Positions 16,917 to 25,911 of a stretch of DNA of 49,542 bases are shown piece after piece (position 1 is the first letter of the stretch; each line of letters opens with the position of its first letter). The stretch is from Clostridia bacterium (GTDB lineage Bacteria > Bacillota > Clostridia > Christensenellales > Aristaeellaceae). The translations under genes and the position numbers were made by a program. The stretch is taken from assembly GCA_017547285.1 (NCBI GenBank), contig JAFYQB010000016.1, forward strand, positions 1 through 49,542, in the 5' to 3' direction. The notes below the pieces were generated by a model, which was given only the letters and a program-made list of their open reading frames with translations, searched no databases and was not told the DNA's origin.

Positions 16917-19814
16917 TCAGTCAACCGCCAGGCCGAATTCCTGACGCTTGATGCGGATCTCATCGTTAATGGTTCGCGCGTAGGTAAGCAGCGTTTCACG
17001 CGCGTCCTCCTTGGTGTTGATGACCTTGCGGATGGCATTGGTCATATGGCGGGTAGTGGAATATCCGCCGGCAATTTCCGGGAAACCCACCGTCCAGCTC
17101 TGCTGCTCCCTGAGCACCTTCAATTGCGGCGCACTCCAGGCCAGCTGTTCCAACGCATCGGTATTGGCAGTGGTATAGCGCGCAGAGGAACCAAGGATAC
17201 TTTCGATTTCGCGGCCGAAACGCACCTGCGATTCAGCGCTCACCCACCACTTCATGAATTCCCACGCGTTCTGCTTCACTTCTTCATTATCCGTAGCAAT
17301 CATCATACAGCACAGACCCTGAGAGTGCACGGAACGGTCGATGATCTTTTTACCGCTTTCAGCAATCACTTCCGTGCCAGGGAACGGGGCAAAATCCCAC
17401 AGATTACGGATTTCAGGTGCAGATACCACCAGCGTATTGTACGTACTGTACGGGAACAGACCGATGGGCATCTCGCCGGAACGGAAACGGCTGACAAAGT
17501 CGAATACCGTGGGCAGACCATAGTCGTTGTACAGGGAGGTATAGAGTTTAAAAGCGGTCACGCCGTTTTCATTGTCGATAAGCGTCTTCTTGCCATCCTC
17601 ATCATAGATGGAACCGCCGTTCTGGTAGATGAGAGAATTAAGGATACTCATATCCACCGTGGTGATATCCGGATACGGAACGCCAACGGACAGGTTACTG
17701 CCCTGAATCGTGGGCAGCATACCGATCAGTTCCTGCCAGGTTTCAGGCGCAGACAGGCCAAGATCTTCCAGAATATCCTCGCGGTAGAACAAAACCGGGA
17801 ACTCCTGCGTTTCGGGCAGAGCGTAAATACCACCCTGGTAACGCATGGCAGTCAGCGCGCTGTCGTAGAAGGGCTTGATCACTTCGTTAAAATCTTCAAA
17901 CTGAGTCAGATCCTCCGCCGCGTTGCGCATAGCGTAGTTGACCGGGAACCAGGTACCCAGCGAGAGCACCACATCCGGGCCATTGCCTGCTACAACCGCA
18001 GTCAGCAGCGTATCGGCCACCACCAGCTTCACGTTTACGCGGATACCAGTTTTGGGGGTAAAGGTATCATCCACCATGCTCTTCAGAACGGTGGACTGAT
18101 CGCGGCCCGTCACGATCCATACCTCGATCAGATCTTCCGCACCTTCCTCATATTTGTCACCCAACGAGTTATAGTCTACAAAATATGAAGCGATGCAGGA
18201 TTTGATTTCGTGAACCGCTTTGGCAAAGAAACCGTCGTGCACCCTGGGCAGTTTGGCATTCTCGCCGCTGATGATGATCATATCCACATCCAGCTTGGTT
18301 TCGCTCATATTCTGCATGGCTGTACCAAGACTGGTAATGTTATCCTTGAAGTTGGTAAACTGCTGAGTGATGCGTTCGTTATGATTGACGAAATTTTCCA
18401 ACTGTACAGCCAGTGTCTGAGCAACAGCTACGCGGTCGCTCTTTTGGCCTGTGATAGCCACGGTATCGTCCACCAGTTTGTAAAGGCGCTTGCTTTCCAG
18501 ATCCATGGCTTCCAGCACTTCAGGGTAGATACCGGCGATGTTGTAGTCGCGGAACTGGTCTGGATTGACCCCTGTAAGCACCAGCAGCTTTCGATAGATC
18601 AAGTTCAGGCGGTAAATGCTGTCCTCCAGGCGGTTCAGAATACCGCCCATCTCGCCCAGCGTGGCCTGCAGGCGTACTGTATGCCTGCCTTTGGTCAGGT
18701 AAAACTGGTACGGTTTCCCATTCTCGTCAGAAAGGGTGTTCATATTCCACGCGGTGCTGTAATCAAACGCAATGGTCTTGACTTCTTCAAAAGGAACCTT
18801 GCCATCGATGTACAGACTGCGGCTGGATACTGCGCCGCGCTGATAGGCCTGGCGCGCTTTCACCGAAATGGTATAGCAGCCATCCTCCGGCACTTCAAAT
18901 TCCCATTCGATCCACTGTCCGGCCTTATTCCATGGATCGCCGCCAATATAGTTGAACACTGTGTTGGTGACGCTGTTGGGATAGGTATCCGGAGACGAAC
19001 GGTCATATCTGGCGTACAGCGACGGCGACGAGCGTACAACGGCGTCTTCGCCCTGTACGGCAACCTGCCATGCTTTGGCATCGTCACTCATAGATGCATC
19101 AGGCTGAGAACCCCGGTATTCTTCATAGTTTGCAGTTCTGACAACCGGCGTAAGCTTCAGGCCGCGAAGGATCATGGGCTCGTTGGTCGCTTCCAGTTCG
19201 ATGGTGTTTTCACCAGCCTCAAAATAGAACTGGTAAGGCTCCGCCTGATACCCCATGGCATCCTGACAGTATGCCTGCTGCCAGTCAAACACTTCCGTCT
19301 GCGTAGGCCGCACGTCATTGCCCTGATTATCTTTTCGTACTTCTCCCCCATCCGTCCACAAGCGGTTGAAGGTCAGATCTCCCGCACCATCAAAAGGCAA
19401 TTCGCCGTTGATGTACACCGCTCGCTCCATATCCACGCCGCGTGAATCCACTGTCTTGTAATCCAGCAGGATATTGTACATGCCGGACTTTTCCACATTC
19501 ACTTTCCATGCAACGCGGGAAGTATCGGGCATATATATGCAGACAGAGCCATCAACCGTTTGCAGCTCGCCTTCCCCCTCAAAAACGGTAATATCCACAG
19601 GCACTTCGCTCATTCCCGCCGGAGCGGAGGCGTGCGCCTGAAGATATCCGTCATAGGTGTTGCTTCGGCCAAGGCCGGTTACATCCGCTGCAAGATCACA
19701 GCCTTCATATTTTGCATAAAAATGCTGAACGCCATCACCGAAAACAGCGATCAACGCTACAAGCAATGCCAGGCACAGTATGAAAATCAGTGCTTTACGA
19801 AATTTTACGAACAT
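16917..19814 (-). CDS. 965-residue membrane-anchored protein: carbohydrate-binding-like domains fused to an ABC solute-binding domain
   Basis: First gene of the long minus-strand locus. Residues 8-27 form one membrane helix without a lipobox, so it is probably an uncleaved anchor. Two beta-sandwich regions follow (about 68-228 and 240-385). Both share the pattern of CBM6/35-like modules: a strand W-x-V/F-x-V (VAWKVNVEKSGMYNILLDY; IEWEFEVPEDGCYTISVKA), then an aliphatic strand with YINGELPF or YIDGKVPF, and a closing YQFYF/YQFYL-G-x-x-T strand. A helical spacer (about 390-530) leads to a complete family 1 solute-binding domain (about 550-965; GNGPDVVLSLGTWFP, FYREDILEDLGL, ETWQEL). Ordinary sugar-binding proteins have about 430 residues, so this is double length. 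It probably captures a polymer or long oligosaccharide and hands it to importer 1. Confidence 0.8.
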   Translation of the reverse strand: MFVKFRKALIFILCLALLVALIAVFGDGVQHFYAKYEGCDLAADVTGLGRSNTYDGYLQAHASAPAGMSEVPVDITVFEGEGELQTVDGSVCIYMPDTSRVAWKVNVEKSGMYNILLDYKTVDSRGVDMERAVYINGELPFDGAGDLTFNRLWTDGGEVRKDNQGNDVRPTQTEVFDWQQAYCQDAMGYQAEPYQFYFEAGENTIELEATNEPMILRGLKLTPVVRTANYEEYRGSQPDASMSDDAKAWQVAVQGEDAVVRSSPSLYARYDRSSPDTYPNSVTNTVFNYIGGDPWNKAGQWIEWEFEVPEDGCYTISVKARQAYQRGAVSSRSLYIDGKVPFEEVKTIAFDYSTAWNMNTLSDENGKPYQFYLTKGRHTVRLQATLGEMGGILNRLEDSIYRLNLIYRKLLVLTGVNPDQFRDYNIAGIYPEVLEAMDLESKRLYKLVDDTVAITGQKSDRVAVAQTLAVQLENFVNHNERITQQFTNFKDNITSLGTAMQNMSETKLDVDMIIISGENAKLPRVHDGFFAKAVHEIKSCIASYFVDYNSLGDKYEEGAEDLIEVWIVTGRDQSTVLKSMVDDTFTPKTGIRVNVKLVVADTLLTAVVAGNGPDVVLSLGTWFPVNYAMRNAAEDLTQFEDFNEVIKPFYDSALTAMRYQGGIYALPETQEFPVLFYREDILEDLGLSAPETWQELIGMLPTIQGSNLSVGVPYPDITTVDMSILNSLIYQNGGSIYDEDGKKTLIDNENGVTAFKLYTSLYNDYGLPTVFDFVSRFRSGEMPIGLFPYSTYNTLVVSAPEIRNLWDFAPFPGTEVIAESGKKIIDRSVHSQGLCCMMIATDNEEVKQNAWEFMKWWVSAESQVRFGREIESILGSSARYTTANTDALEQLAWSAPQLKVLREQQSWTVGFPEIAGGYSTTRHMTNAIRKVINTKEDARETLLTYARTINDEIRIKRQEFGLAVD

Positions 19815-19928
19815 ACCTTACGCCCCTCCGGTATCTTCTATTTGATTAACGAAAATGTTTGTAAAACAGCAAGAAATCTGTTCCTACCGTTTCCGCACAC
19901 TTTATGCATTCTATTTCCATATATATTT

Positions 19929-19957
19929 ATGATATGCAAAATCACAAGGACTGTCAA
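19929..19957 (-). promoter_or_regulatory. Promoter of the sugar-uptake locus
   Basis: Minus strand TTGACA (19952-19957), 17-base spacer, TATCAT (19929-19934). A ~115-base leader separates it from the 965-residue protein's start; no riboswitch fold was recognised there. Confidence 0.65.
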
Positions 19958-20009
19958 CGTTAAATATACCATTTGGGGCCTTCTGACTGCCCTTTTGTTT
20001 GTTTTGTAC

Positions 20010-20050
20010 ATTATAAAAGCAGAGAAGCGACGCTTCTCTGCTTTTATAAT
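20010..20050 (-). terminator. Terminator of the GH43-like gene
   Basis: 19-bp perfect inverted repeat (20010-20028/20032-20050) with a 3-base loop, starting 3 bases after the stop codon. Arms are A/T-rich at the base. Confidence 0.85.
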
Positions 20051-20052
20051 TT

Positions 20053-20901
20053 CTACAGTTCTGTATCAAAATGGATAAAATCATTGGTATACGCTATCGC
20101 TACCGATGCGCTCCCGTGTGTTTCCGGGTACTCATTTCTTGATCCGTGAAAGAACAGCAGGTACCGGTATCCGCACGCCATGGGCGCCTCCATGGCAAAG
20201 CCGGCTGTGATCCTGCCATTTGCCCACGGCCATTGATCCTGTTCAAGCGTTGTGTATCCATACTCTGTCCAGTTTTTCAAATCATCGGACAACGCAAAGG
20301 CAATTCCGTTTTTTGGCGAATGGATCAGCATGTGCTTTCCTTCAAAGGGAATCACACAGGCATTTTCACCGCCGGAGGTATGGCCAAGATACTGCCAAGC
20401 TTTCAGATCCTGCGAGTAGGAAAGGCTGACGCCGTTCTGCTTGTAAAACAACCAGTATCCATCATCTTTGGGCAGCAGGTACGGATCAATCATGCGGCCC
20501 AATGCTTCCGCAGGCATGTCGCCCTTGACCATGAGCATCTCCGGGCTGCTGAATTGCTGAAAATCCTTTGTATGCATCACAAACAGCCGTGCGGTTTCAT
20601 CTGCGCAATCCGACTGGGCGTATGGTAACGGCATGGGATAGGACGTAAAGCACAGCACAAATTCATCGTCATACCGGATCACATTACCGGGACTGCAGTA
20701 ATTCAAACGCAGATCCTTTGGCGTAAGCATCACAGGCTGCGACCACTCTTTCAGATTGCGCGAGCTGCTCATGGCAAGCCGATTGTACATAAAACCGTTC
20801 TCTTTTTCGGAAACCGTCATAAACAGATGATAGTTTCCTTCATGAAAAAAGCAGGCCGGATCACGATAGGCTATTTTTTCGTTTCCGCGAAAAATAATCA
20901 T
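20053..20901 (-). CDS. GH43-like five-bladed propeller glycosidase
   Basis: A 282-residue single-domain protein with repeated propeller signatures (YHLFMTVSEKENG, GYWLFYKQNGVSLSYSQDLKAW, FALSDDLKNW). Candidate GH43 triad: D14 in YRDPA (base), D139 in MIDPYLL (pKa modulator) and E179 in GGENACVIPFEGKHMLIHS (acid); E238 in MEAP is a second candidate. No signal peptide, so it is cytoplasmic and would act on imported oligosaccharides, for example releasing arabinose or xylose. It is short for GH43 (typically above 300) and lacks an accessory domain, so divergent clan F/J enzymes remain possible. It lies just upstream of the uptake locus on the same strand but ends in its own terminator. Confidence 0.7.
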   Translation of the reverse strand: MIIFRGNEKIAYRDPACFFHEGNYHLFMTVSEKENGFMYNRLAMSSSRNLKEWSQPVMLTPKDLRLNYCSPGNVIRYDDEFVLCFTSYPMPLPYAQSDCADETARLFVMHTKDFQQFSSPEMLMVKGDMPAEALGRMIDPYLLPKDDGYWLFYKQNGVSLSYSQDLKAWQYLGHTSGGENACVIPFEGKHMLIHSPKNGIAFALSDDLKNWTEYGYTTLEQDQWPWANGRITAGFAMEAPMACGYRYLLFFHGSRNEYPETHGSASVAIAYTNDFIHFDTEL

Positions 20902-21003
20902 ATTTTTCTCTCCCGTATTGATCTTTTGAATATTGTATCATAGCCAGAACAGAATATGCAAGGCGCAAGGCACTCCCCATCAAAAACAGCGAAAAAACAA
21001 GTC

Positions 21004-21033
21004 TTCACATTTACTCAGCCAGACTGATATGAT
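21004..21033 (+). promoter_or_regulatory. Possible promoter of the phenylacetate-CoA ligase operon
   Basis: TTCACA (21004-21009), 18-base spacer, TATGAT (21028-21033), about 75 bases ahead of the start codon. Confidence 0.4.
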
Positions 21034-21106
21034 ATATTTTTGGTATATTTGGATTTTTAAATGCTCACAAAGCATTTTCTTTGATACCGGAAGGAGACTG
21101 ATACCA

Positions 21107-22408
21107 ATGGAGCGTTATTTTCAGCCCGAAATCGAATGTGCATCCCAGGAGCAGATCAAGGCCTGGCAGGACGAGCGTCTTGTGAAGCAGGTCAAGCATG
21201 TATGGGAAAATGTGCCCTACTACCGCAAAAAAATGGAAGAAAAAGGCGTCACTCCGGATGATATCAAGGGCCGCGATGATTTGCACAAGCTTCCCTTTCT
21301 GAGTAAAGATGATCTGCGCATGGCTTATCCCTATGGATTGAGGGGCGTGCCTGCCAAAGACTGCGTCCGCATTCACTCCACCAGCGGCACCACCGGCAAA
21401 CGCGTGGTAGCTTTTTACACCCAGCACGACATTGATCTGTGGGAAGATTGCTGTGCCCGAGCACTGACGGCAGCCGGTGCTACCAGCGAAGATGTTTGTC
21501 AGGTTGCCTACGGCTACGGCCTGTTCACCGGCGGCGCAGGTCTGAACGGCGGTTCGCACAAAGTGGGCTGTTTGACCATTCCGATTTCCAGCGGCAACAC
21601 CGAACGCCAGATCATGTTCCTTCAGGATCTGCAGGCTACGGTTCTTTGCTGCACGCCTTCCTATGCCGCCTATCTGGGTGAAAGCATGAAGGAAATGGGG
21701 CTGACGCCTGATCAGATTCCGCTCAAGGCCGGCATCTTCGGTGCCGAAGCCTGGAGCGAGGAAATGCGTCAGGACATTCAGAATACGCTTGGTATCAAAG
21801 CGTATGATATTTACGGACTGACGGAACTTTCCGGCCCCGGCGTTGCCTTCGAATGCTCCGCACAGAACGGCATGCACATCAATGAAGATCATTTTATCGC
21901 TGAAATCATCGATCCCAGCACCGGCGAAGTACTGCCTGAAGGCAGCAAGGGCGAGCTTGTGTTTACTTCTATTACCAAGGAAGCTTTTCCTCTGCTGCGC
22001 TACCGCACCCGTGATATCTGCATGCTCACCCGTGAAAAGTGTTCCTGCGGCCGTACACATGTAAAGATGGCCAAACCCATGGGGCGTTCGGACGACATGC
22101 TCATCATCCGCGGCGTGAACGTATTTCCCTCTCAAATCGAGGCTGTACTGCTCAATGCCGGCTACCCGGCCAACTACCAGATCATCATCGACCGCGTACG
22201 TAATACCGACACGCTTGATGTGCAGGTGGAAATGACCCCCGAAATGTTCACCGACAACATGGGCGAAATCAAGAAGCGCCAGAGCGAGCTGGAATCCGGC
22301 CTGCGCAACATGCTGGGCATTTCCGCCAAGGTGGTGCTGGTTGCGCCCAAGACCATTGTACGCAGCGAAGGCAAAGCCATTCGCGTCATCGACAAGCGCA
22401 AAATTTAA
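21107..22408 (+). CDS. paaK: Phenylacetate-CoA ligase (adenylate-forming)
   Basis: A 433-residue cytoplasmic enzyme that activates an aryl acid (phenylacetate or indoleacetate-like) to its CoA thioester through an acyl-AMP. ATG 21107 follows GGAAGGAG; an upstream in-frame extension reads AT-rich non-coding sequence and is rejected. The P-loop STSGTTGK is at 91-98, the adenylate site DIYGLTELSGPG in the middle, RTRDIC and the hinge SDDMLIIRGVNVFPSQIE near the C-terminal domain, and a catalytic lysine region EGKAIRVIDKRKI at the end. In anaerobes the gene usually sits with indolepyruvate oxidoreductase; here it is followed only by its ACT partner, 11 bases on. Confidence 0.92.
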   Translation: MERYFQPEIECASQEQIKAWQDERLVKQVKHVWENVPYYRKKMEEKGVTPDDIKGRDDLHKLPFLSKDDLRMAYPYGLRGVPAKDCVRIHSTSGTTGKRVVAFYTQHDIDLWEDCCARALTAAGATSEDVCQVAYGYGLFTGGAGLNGGSHKVGCLTIPISSGNTERQIMFLQDLQATVLCCTPSYAAYLGESMKEMGLTPDQIPLKAGIFGAEAWSEEMRQDIQNTLGIKAYDIYGLTELSGPGVAFECSAQNGMHINEDHFIAEIIDPSTGEVLPEGSKGELVFTSITKEAFPLLRYRTRDICMLTREKCSCGRTHVKMAKPMGRSDDMLIIRGVNVFPSQIEAVLLNAGYPANYQIIIDRVRNTDTLDVQVEMTPEMFTDNMGEIKKRQSELESGLRNMLGISAKVVLVAPKTIVRSEGKAIRVIDKRKI

Positions 22409-22419
22409 GGAGGATCACC

Positions 22420-22854
22420 ATGAGTTTGAAGCAGATTTCCGTTTTCGTGGAGAACAAGCCCGGCAAAATGCAGCATCTGACTCAGGTGCTGGCCGATCAC
22501 AACGTGGACATGCGCGCCCTCTCCCTGGCTGAGACCAGCGACTTCGGCATCGTACGCATCATTGTAGACGATGTTTATGCTGCCTCCACCATGCTCAAGG
22601 ATGAAGGATTCATCCACAGCGTAAACAAGGTGCTGGTCGTCGCTATCCCCGATGAACCCGGCGGACTGAACACGGTGCTGGCCATTCTCAGCGAGGCGCA
22701 GATCAACGTGGAGTACATGTACGCCTTTATGGGCGGCAGGAATGTCTCCCACGCCTACATGATCTTCCGCGTGGAGGACCGCAAAGCCGCCGTGGCCGCC
22801 CTCGGCCAAAAGGGCATCCGCTGCATCGACCAGGACGAACTGGCGCAGATGTAA
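22420..22854 (+). CDS. Tandem ACT-domain protein
   Basis: A 144-residue protein built of two ACT domains (about 1-68 and 70-140), each opening with a ligand-loop pattern (ENKPGKMQHLTQVL; DEPGGLNTVLAIL). ACT pairs bind small molecules, typically amino acids, and serve as allosteric or regulatory units. It lies 11 bases after the ligase gene behind AAGGAGG, an arrangement common for PaaK-type ligases in anaerobes, so it probably senses an aromatic amino acid or its keto acid and modulates the ligase. No DNA-binding domain. Confidence 0.88.
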   Translation: MSLKQISVFVENKPGKMQHLTQVLADHNVDMRALSLAETSDFGIVRIIVDDVYAASTMLKDEGFIHSVNKVLVVAIPDEPGGLNTVLAILSEAQINVEYMYAFMGGRNVSHAYMIFRVEDRKAAVAALGQKGIRCIDQDELAQM

Positions 22855-22864
22855 ACAGTTTTAT

Positions 22865-22906
22865 AAAACAGGAGCGACGTGCAATCAGCATGCCGCTCCT
22901 GTTTTT
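22865..22906 (+). terminator. Terminator of the paaK-ACT operon
   Basis: 12-bp stem (22865-22876/22894-22905) with a 17-base loop and a T run, 10 bases after the ACT stop. It abuts the end of the convergent HAD gene. Confidence 0.75.
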
Positions 22907-23540
22907 ACATGGCGATCAGTTCTGCAAAATCCCGGATATAATAATCATTTTCCCGCATCATTTCCGCAGCGAACTCCGCAGTAAAGTCATCATACACACC
23001 GCAGACCTTCATACCCGCTTCTTTGGCAGCGCGGTCTGCATTCGGATTGTCATCCAGGAACAGAATCTCCCCTACTGTTACGCCCAGCTGTTTCGCAGCC
23101 TGAAGGTAGATCTCGGGATTGGCCTTATTCAGCCCAAAATCCTCACAAGACCAGACATGGTCAAAAAGACCGTCAATCCCCAGCCGTTTCAAACAGGGAT
23201 CCATTGTAAGATGCGGACTGGCCGTAAGTACATTCAAGCTGCAGCCGCGCTTTTTCAGTTCCTGCAATACGGAAATCACATGTTTCTTTGCCGGTACACG
23301 GTGGGTGTAGGCATCCACCATACGTTCCCCCATGCATTTCAGGATCTGATCTTTTTTCATTGGCAGACCAAGCTGTGTGAAATAGACCGCCGTATCATGG
23401 TATCCCAGTGGGGTGATGATCTTGATCAGATCCTCACCGTATGCAATCTGATGCTCATCCAGAATCCCCTTCATAATGCCAGCGTAAACCGGCATCGAAT
23501 CCACCAGTGTACCATCAAAATCAAACAGATAGTATTGCAT
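22905..23540 (-). CDS. HAD-superfamily phosphatase
   Basis: A 211-residue haloacid-dehalogenase-type hydrolase of the phosphoglycolate phosphatase/beta-phosphoglucomutase group. The nucleophile motif is DFDGTLVDS (about 7-15), motif II NVLTASP, and motif IV FLDDNPNAD near residue 165. The helical cap lies between motifs I and II. The start ATG 23540 is chosen since motif I must sit near the N-terminus; the longer reading frame upstream would run into the preceding gene. It follows a URO-D-like gene by 16 bases in a three-gene minus-strand unit. The substrate is unknown. Confidence 0.85.
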   Translation of the reverse strand: MQYYLFDFDGTLVDSMPVYAGIMKGILDEHQIAYGEDLIKIITPLGYHDTAVYFTQLGLPMKKDQILKCMGERMVDAYTHRVPAKKHVISVLQELKKRGCSLNVLTASPHLTMDPCLKRLGIDGLFDHVWSCEDFGLNKANPEIYLQAAKQLGVTVGEILFLDDNPNADRAAKEAGMKVCGVYDDFTAEFAAEMMRENDYYIRDFAELIAM

Positions 23541-23556
23541 AAGTTTGTTTGCCTTC

Positions 23557-24510
23557 TTACCCCTTAAAATCCTGCATGCGTTCCAGCGTGCAGCAAATGG
23601 CCTCAATGTTTTCCAGCGGAACATCCGCCGCACACTCCGCAGCCAGCATCAGGCCGCCTTCAGGCAGATAGAGAGCGCGGGTGCATTCCTCAATATGTTC
23701 CTCGATCTGTTTGGGTGTGGCAAAGGGAAACAGCTGCCTGTCCAGATCCAGGTCGATACAGATCTTCCCCTTGCAGGTATCCACCAGGTGTTCCAGCCCG
23801 TTGGCGCGGATCTGCGGGTTCAGCACATTCACGCCCGCTTCCTTCATATCCGGAATGACCGGCCAGATGCATCCGTCCGTATGCATATACACCATTTTGC
23901 CGGCACGATGTACCACGTCATAAATGGCTGTATATGCGGGTTTGATGTATTTGCGCCAGGTATCCGGACTGATGGGCAGAGAATGCTGCATGCCGTTGTC
24001 ATCGCCAAATACAATAACTTCCTGATCCGGGCTGTTGCGTACAATGATTTCTGTCTGGCGAATGTTGTAATCCCGCACGATATCAATCAGGCGCTGCAAT
24101 TCCGGCGGTTCTTCCGCAAAATCGATCATCAGCTCTTCAAAACCACGAAGATCCATCAGACGCAGATACATAAAACCGTGCGGTGTGCCAATGTCCTCAT
24201 CAGGCGCTTTCAGCTTCCACACATCCTCCCTTTCCGGCACCGGATGTCCTGTTACAATGGACTCATATCCTTCTTTGATGTTCTCCCACACACAGCCCCA
24301 TGCGTCCGTAAACTTGCCTGCATGATAGGACGGCGGCGTGAAGTACCGCACTTCGTCAGAGGACTGAACATGCTGAAACAACTGCGGATGACGCAGGCAA
24401 AGCGCCTGCAGTTCCTTTCCATACCGCGCCCATGTAGCGGGCAGCAGGCTGACATGAACAGGGATGCGCTCCGGATGGTTATAGGTAATGGCTTTGATAT
24501 AATCCGTCAT
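23557..24510 (-). CDS. Uroporphyrinogen decarboxylase-superfamily protein A
   Basis: A 317-residue TIM-barrel protein of the URO-D/cobalamin-methyltransferase (MtaA/CmuA-like) superfamily. Recognisable parts: FGDDNGMQHSLPISPDTWRKYIKPAY, MVYMHTDGCIWPVIPDMKEAGVNVLNPQ (barrel strand with the His region of corrinoid methyltransferases) and the C-terminal GGLMLAAECAADVPLENIEA. True HemE has an N-terminal arginine pair and occurs with haem genes; neither is here. A methyl- or carboxyl-transfer role on a small molecule is likely, but no corrinoid protein is adjacent. It lies 18 bases downstream of a paralogue. Confidence 0.75.
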   Translation of the reverse strand: MTDYIKAITYNHPERIPVHVSLLPATWARYGKELQALCLRHPQLFQHVQSSDEVRYFTPPSYHAGKFTDAWGCVWENIKEGYESIVTGHPVPEREDVWKLKAPDEDIGTPHGFMYLRLMDLRGFEELMIDFAEEPPELQRLIDIVRDYNIRQTEIIVRNSPDQEVIVFGDDNGMQHSLPISPDTWRKYIKPAYTAIYDVVHRAGKMVYMHTDGCIWPVIPDMKEAGVNVLNPQIRANGLEHLVDTCKGKICIDLDLDRQLFPFATPKQIEEHIEECTRALYLPEGGLMLAAECAADVPLENIEAICCTLERMQDFKG

Positions 24511-24528
24511 ACAAATGCCCCGCTTTCC

Positions 24529-25758
24529 TTATTGCTGCAGTTCTTCCATGGCAATCTCCTGCCAGCGCCACAGGCAGGCGGGATTGTGGTTGACGGTGCT
24601 TATGTCCTTGAGCAGCAGTTCCAGATTACGGTTATGCGCCTTTGCCGCAGCGATGGTTCGTCGGATATCGCTGCGCACCAGCTGTTCATCCAGCCTTCCG
24701 CTTGCCAGATAAGCCGGATTGGGCTTATTGCTCATCACGCAGTAATCGGGCATCACTTCGGCAAAATGTTCACGGTCACTCCACGGACTACAGGATAGTT
24801 TGCGGATTTTTGGCAATTTTTCAATCACCTTCATCCGGTCATCCAGCCGGTCGCAGCAGCCGTAATAGATCGCCCCAAAGTACGGAAAAATGCGTTTCAT
24901 GTACTGCACTTCGAATTCATCCGTTATCTGCGGTGAAACCGCCGTAAACAGCTGAGCAAGACCGAACGCCCACGCATTGCCGGAAAGGGCGCGATCCTCC
25001 TCCTTGGGCATATCCCGCAGGAACGTATGCGAACAGTGGCACAGGTTGGAGTGAATATCAAACAGTTCCTGTCGGTTCATCTGTTCGATCATGCCAATGA
25101 TTCCCTGCGTCAGCTTTTCCATCAGCGCATGAATCATTTCCGGCTCATCCATCAATGCAAAATAGCAGTTTTCAACGCCCATCCACATGGCGATGGAATC
25201 CCAGATCCCCAGGTGCATACACAATCCTGTCATCCGGAAATCAATAATACCATCAAAAATGACTTTTGCCTGTTCAATGATGCCGGCCTCCTGCTCCTTA
25301 TCCAAAGTCAGCACAGGCATCTGGATGCGTTCCACATCCTCCATTGTTTCAATCTGATTGACAAACTCGCGGCTGGGTGCGCTGGAGCCAAGTTCCAGTT
25401 CGATCTGACGGCTTGTTTGCGGCTGAATGCCCCACCCGCTGTTATGAATGGGTTTGGGCAGACATATATAAGGGTTCAGCACCATATCCGCAGGCATATA
25501 CCGCACTTTATAAAGCGCTGTACGCAGTTCCCATTCCACGTTTCGCCAGTAGGGATCCCGAACTGTACATTGAAGCGAACCATCCACATCCATTTCATTC
25601 CATGGGATCTGATCGATGGTCAGCATGGGGCGCTCCATATTCAGGTGATTCAGTTTCAGCCACAGTCTGCGCTTTTCCTGCTGTGCAGGCATGGCGGCAT
25701 ATCCAGCGTAGGCTTCCGCCAGTTTTTTCAGAACGATGATTTCTTCTTTGACAAGCAT
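24529..25758 (-). CDS. Uroporphyrinogen decarboxylase-superfamily protein B
   Basis: A 409-residue larger relative of the neighbouring URO-D-like protein. The N-terminal third (to about 130) carries a family-specific extension (QEKRRLWLKLNHLNMERPMLTI) found in dicarboxylate or methyltransferase-like URO-D proteins. The barrel contains GLCMHLGIWDSIAMWMG, FDIHSNLCHCSHTFLR, and YGCCDRLDDRMKVIEKLPKIRKLS with a cysteine pair that could bind zinc. First gene of the three-gene unit with protein A and the HAD phosphatase; GGAG lies 8 bases before ATG 25758. The function is not established. Confidence 0.75.
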   Translation of the reverse strand: MLVKEEIIVLKKLAEAYAGYAAMPAQQEKRRLWLKLNHLNMERPMLTIDQIPWNEMDVDGSLQCTVRDPYWRNVEWELRTALYKVRYMPADMVLNPYICLPKPIHNSGWGIQPQTSRQIELELGSSAPSREFVNQIETMEDVERIQMPVLTLDKEQEAGIIEQAKVIFDGIIDFRMTGLCMHLGIWDSIAMWMGVENCYFALMDEPEMIHALMEKLTQGIIGMIEQMNRQELFDIHSNLCHCSHTFLRDMPKEEDRALSGNAWAFGLAQLFTAVSPQITDEFEVQYMKRIFPYFGAIYYGCCDRLDDRMKVIEKLPKIRKLSCSPWSDREHFAEVMPDYCVMSNKPNPAYLASGRLDEQLVRSDIRRTIAAAKAHNRNLELLLKDISTVNHNPACLWRWQEIAMEELQQ

Positions 25759-25911
25759 TCTTACGCTCCTGCAAACGGCCAGGCGAGGCCCAATGTTTTC
25801 TTAAGCGAACGTCAGCCGTTTATTTCTTCCAACTCTGTATGTAAAAGTATAGCTCATCATTGATGTTTTGGCAATCTTATACCCGTACTTCAAATACAAA
25901 AATACCAGTAT

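Noticed and set aside
15936..19445. 750- and 411-residue plus-strand frames
   Set aside because: Antisense to the permease and the 965-residue protein, which have domain signatures and ribosome sites.
23557..24510. hemE (uroporphyrinogen decarboxylase proper)
   Set aside because: Lacks the N-terminal motif and haem-gene context; a superfamily relative is the safer call.
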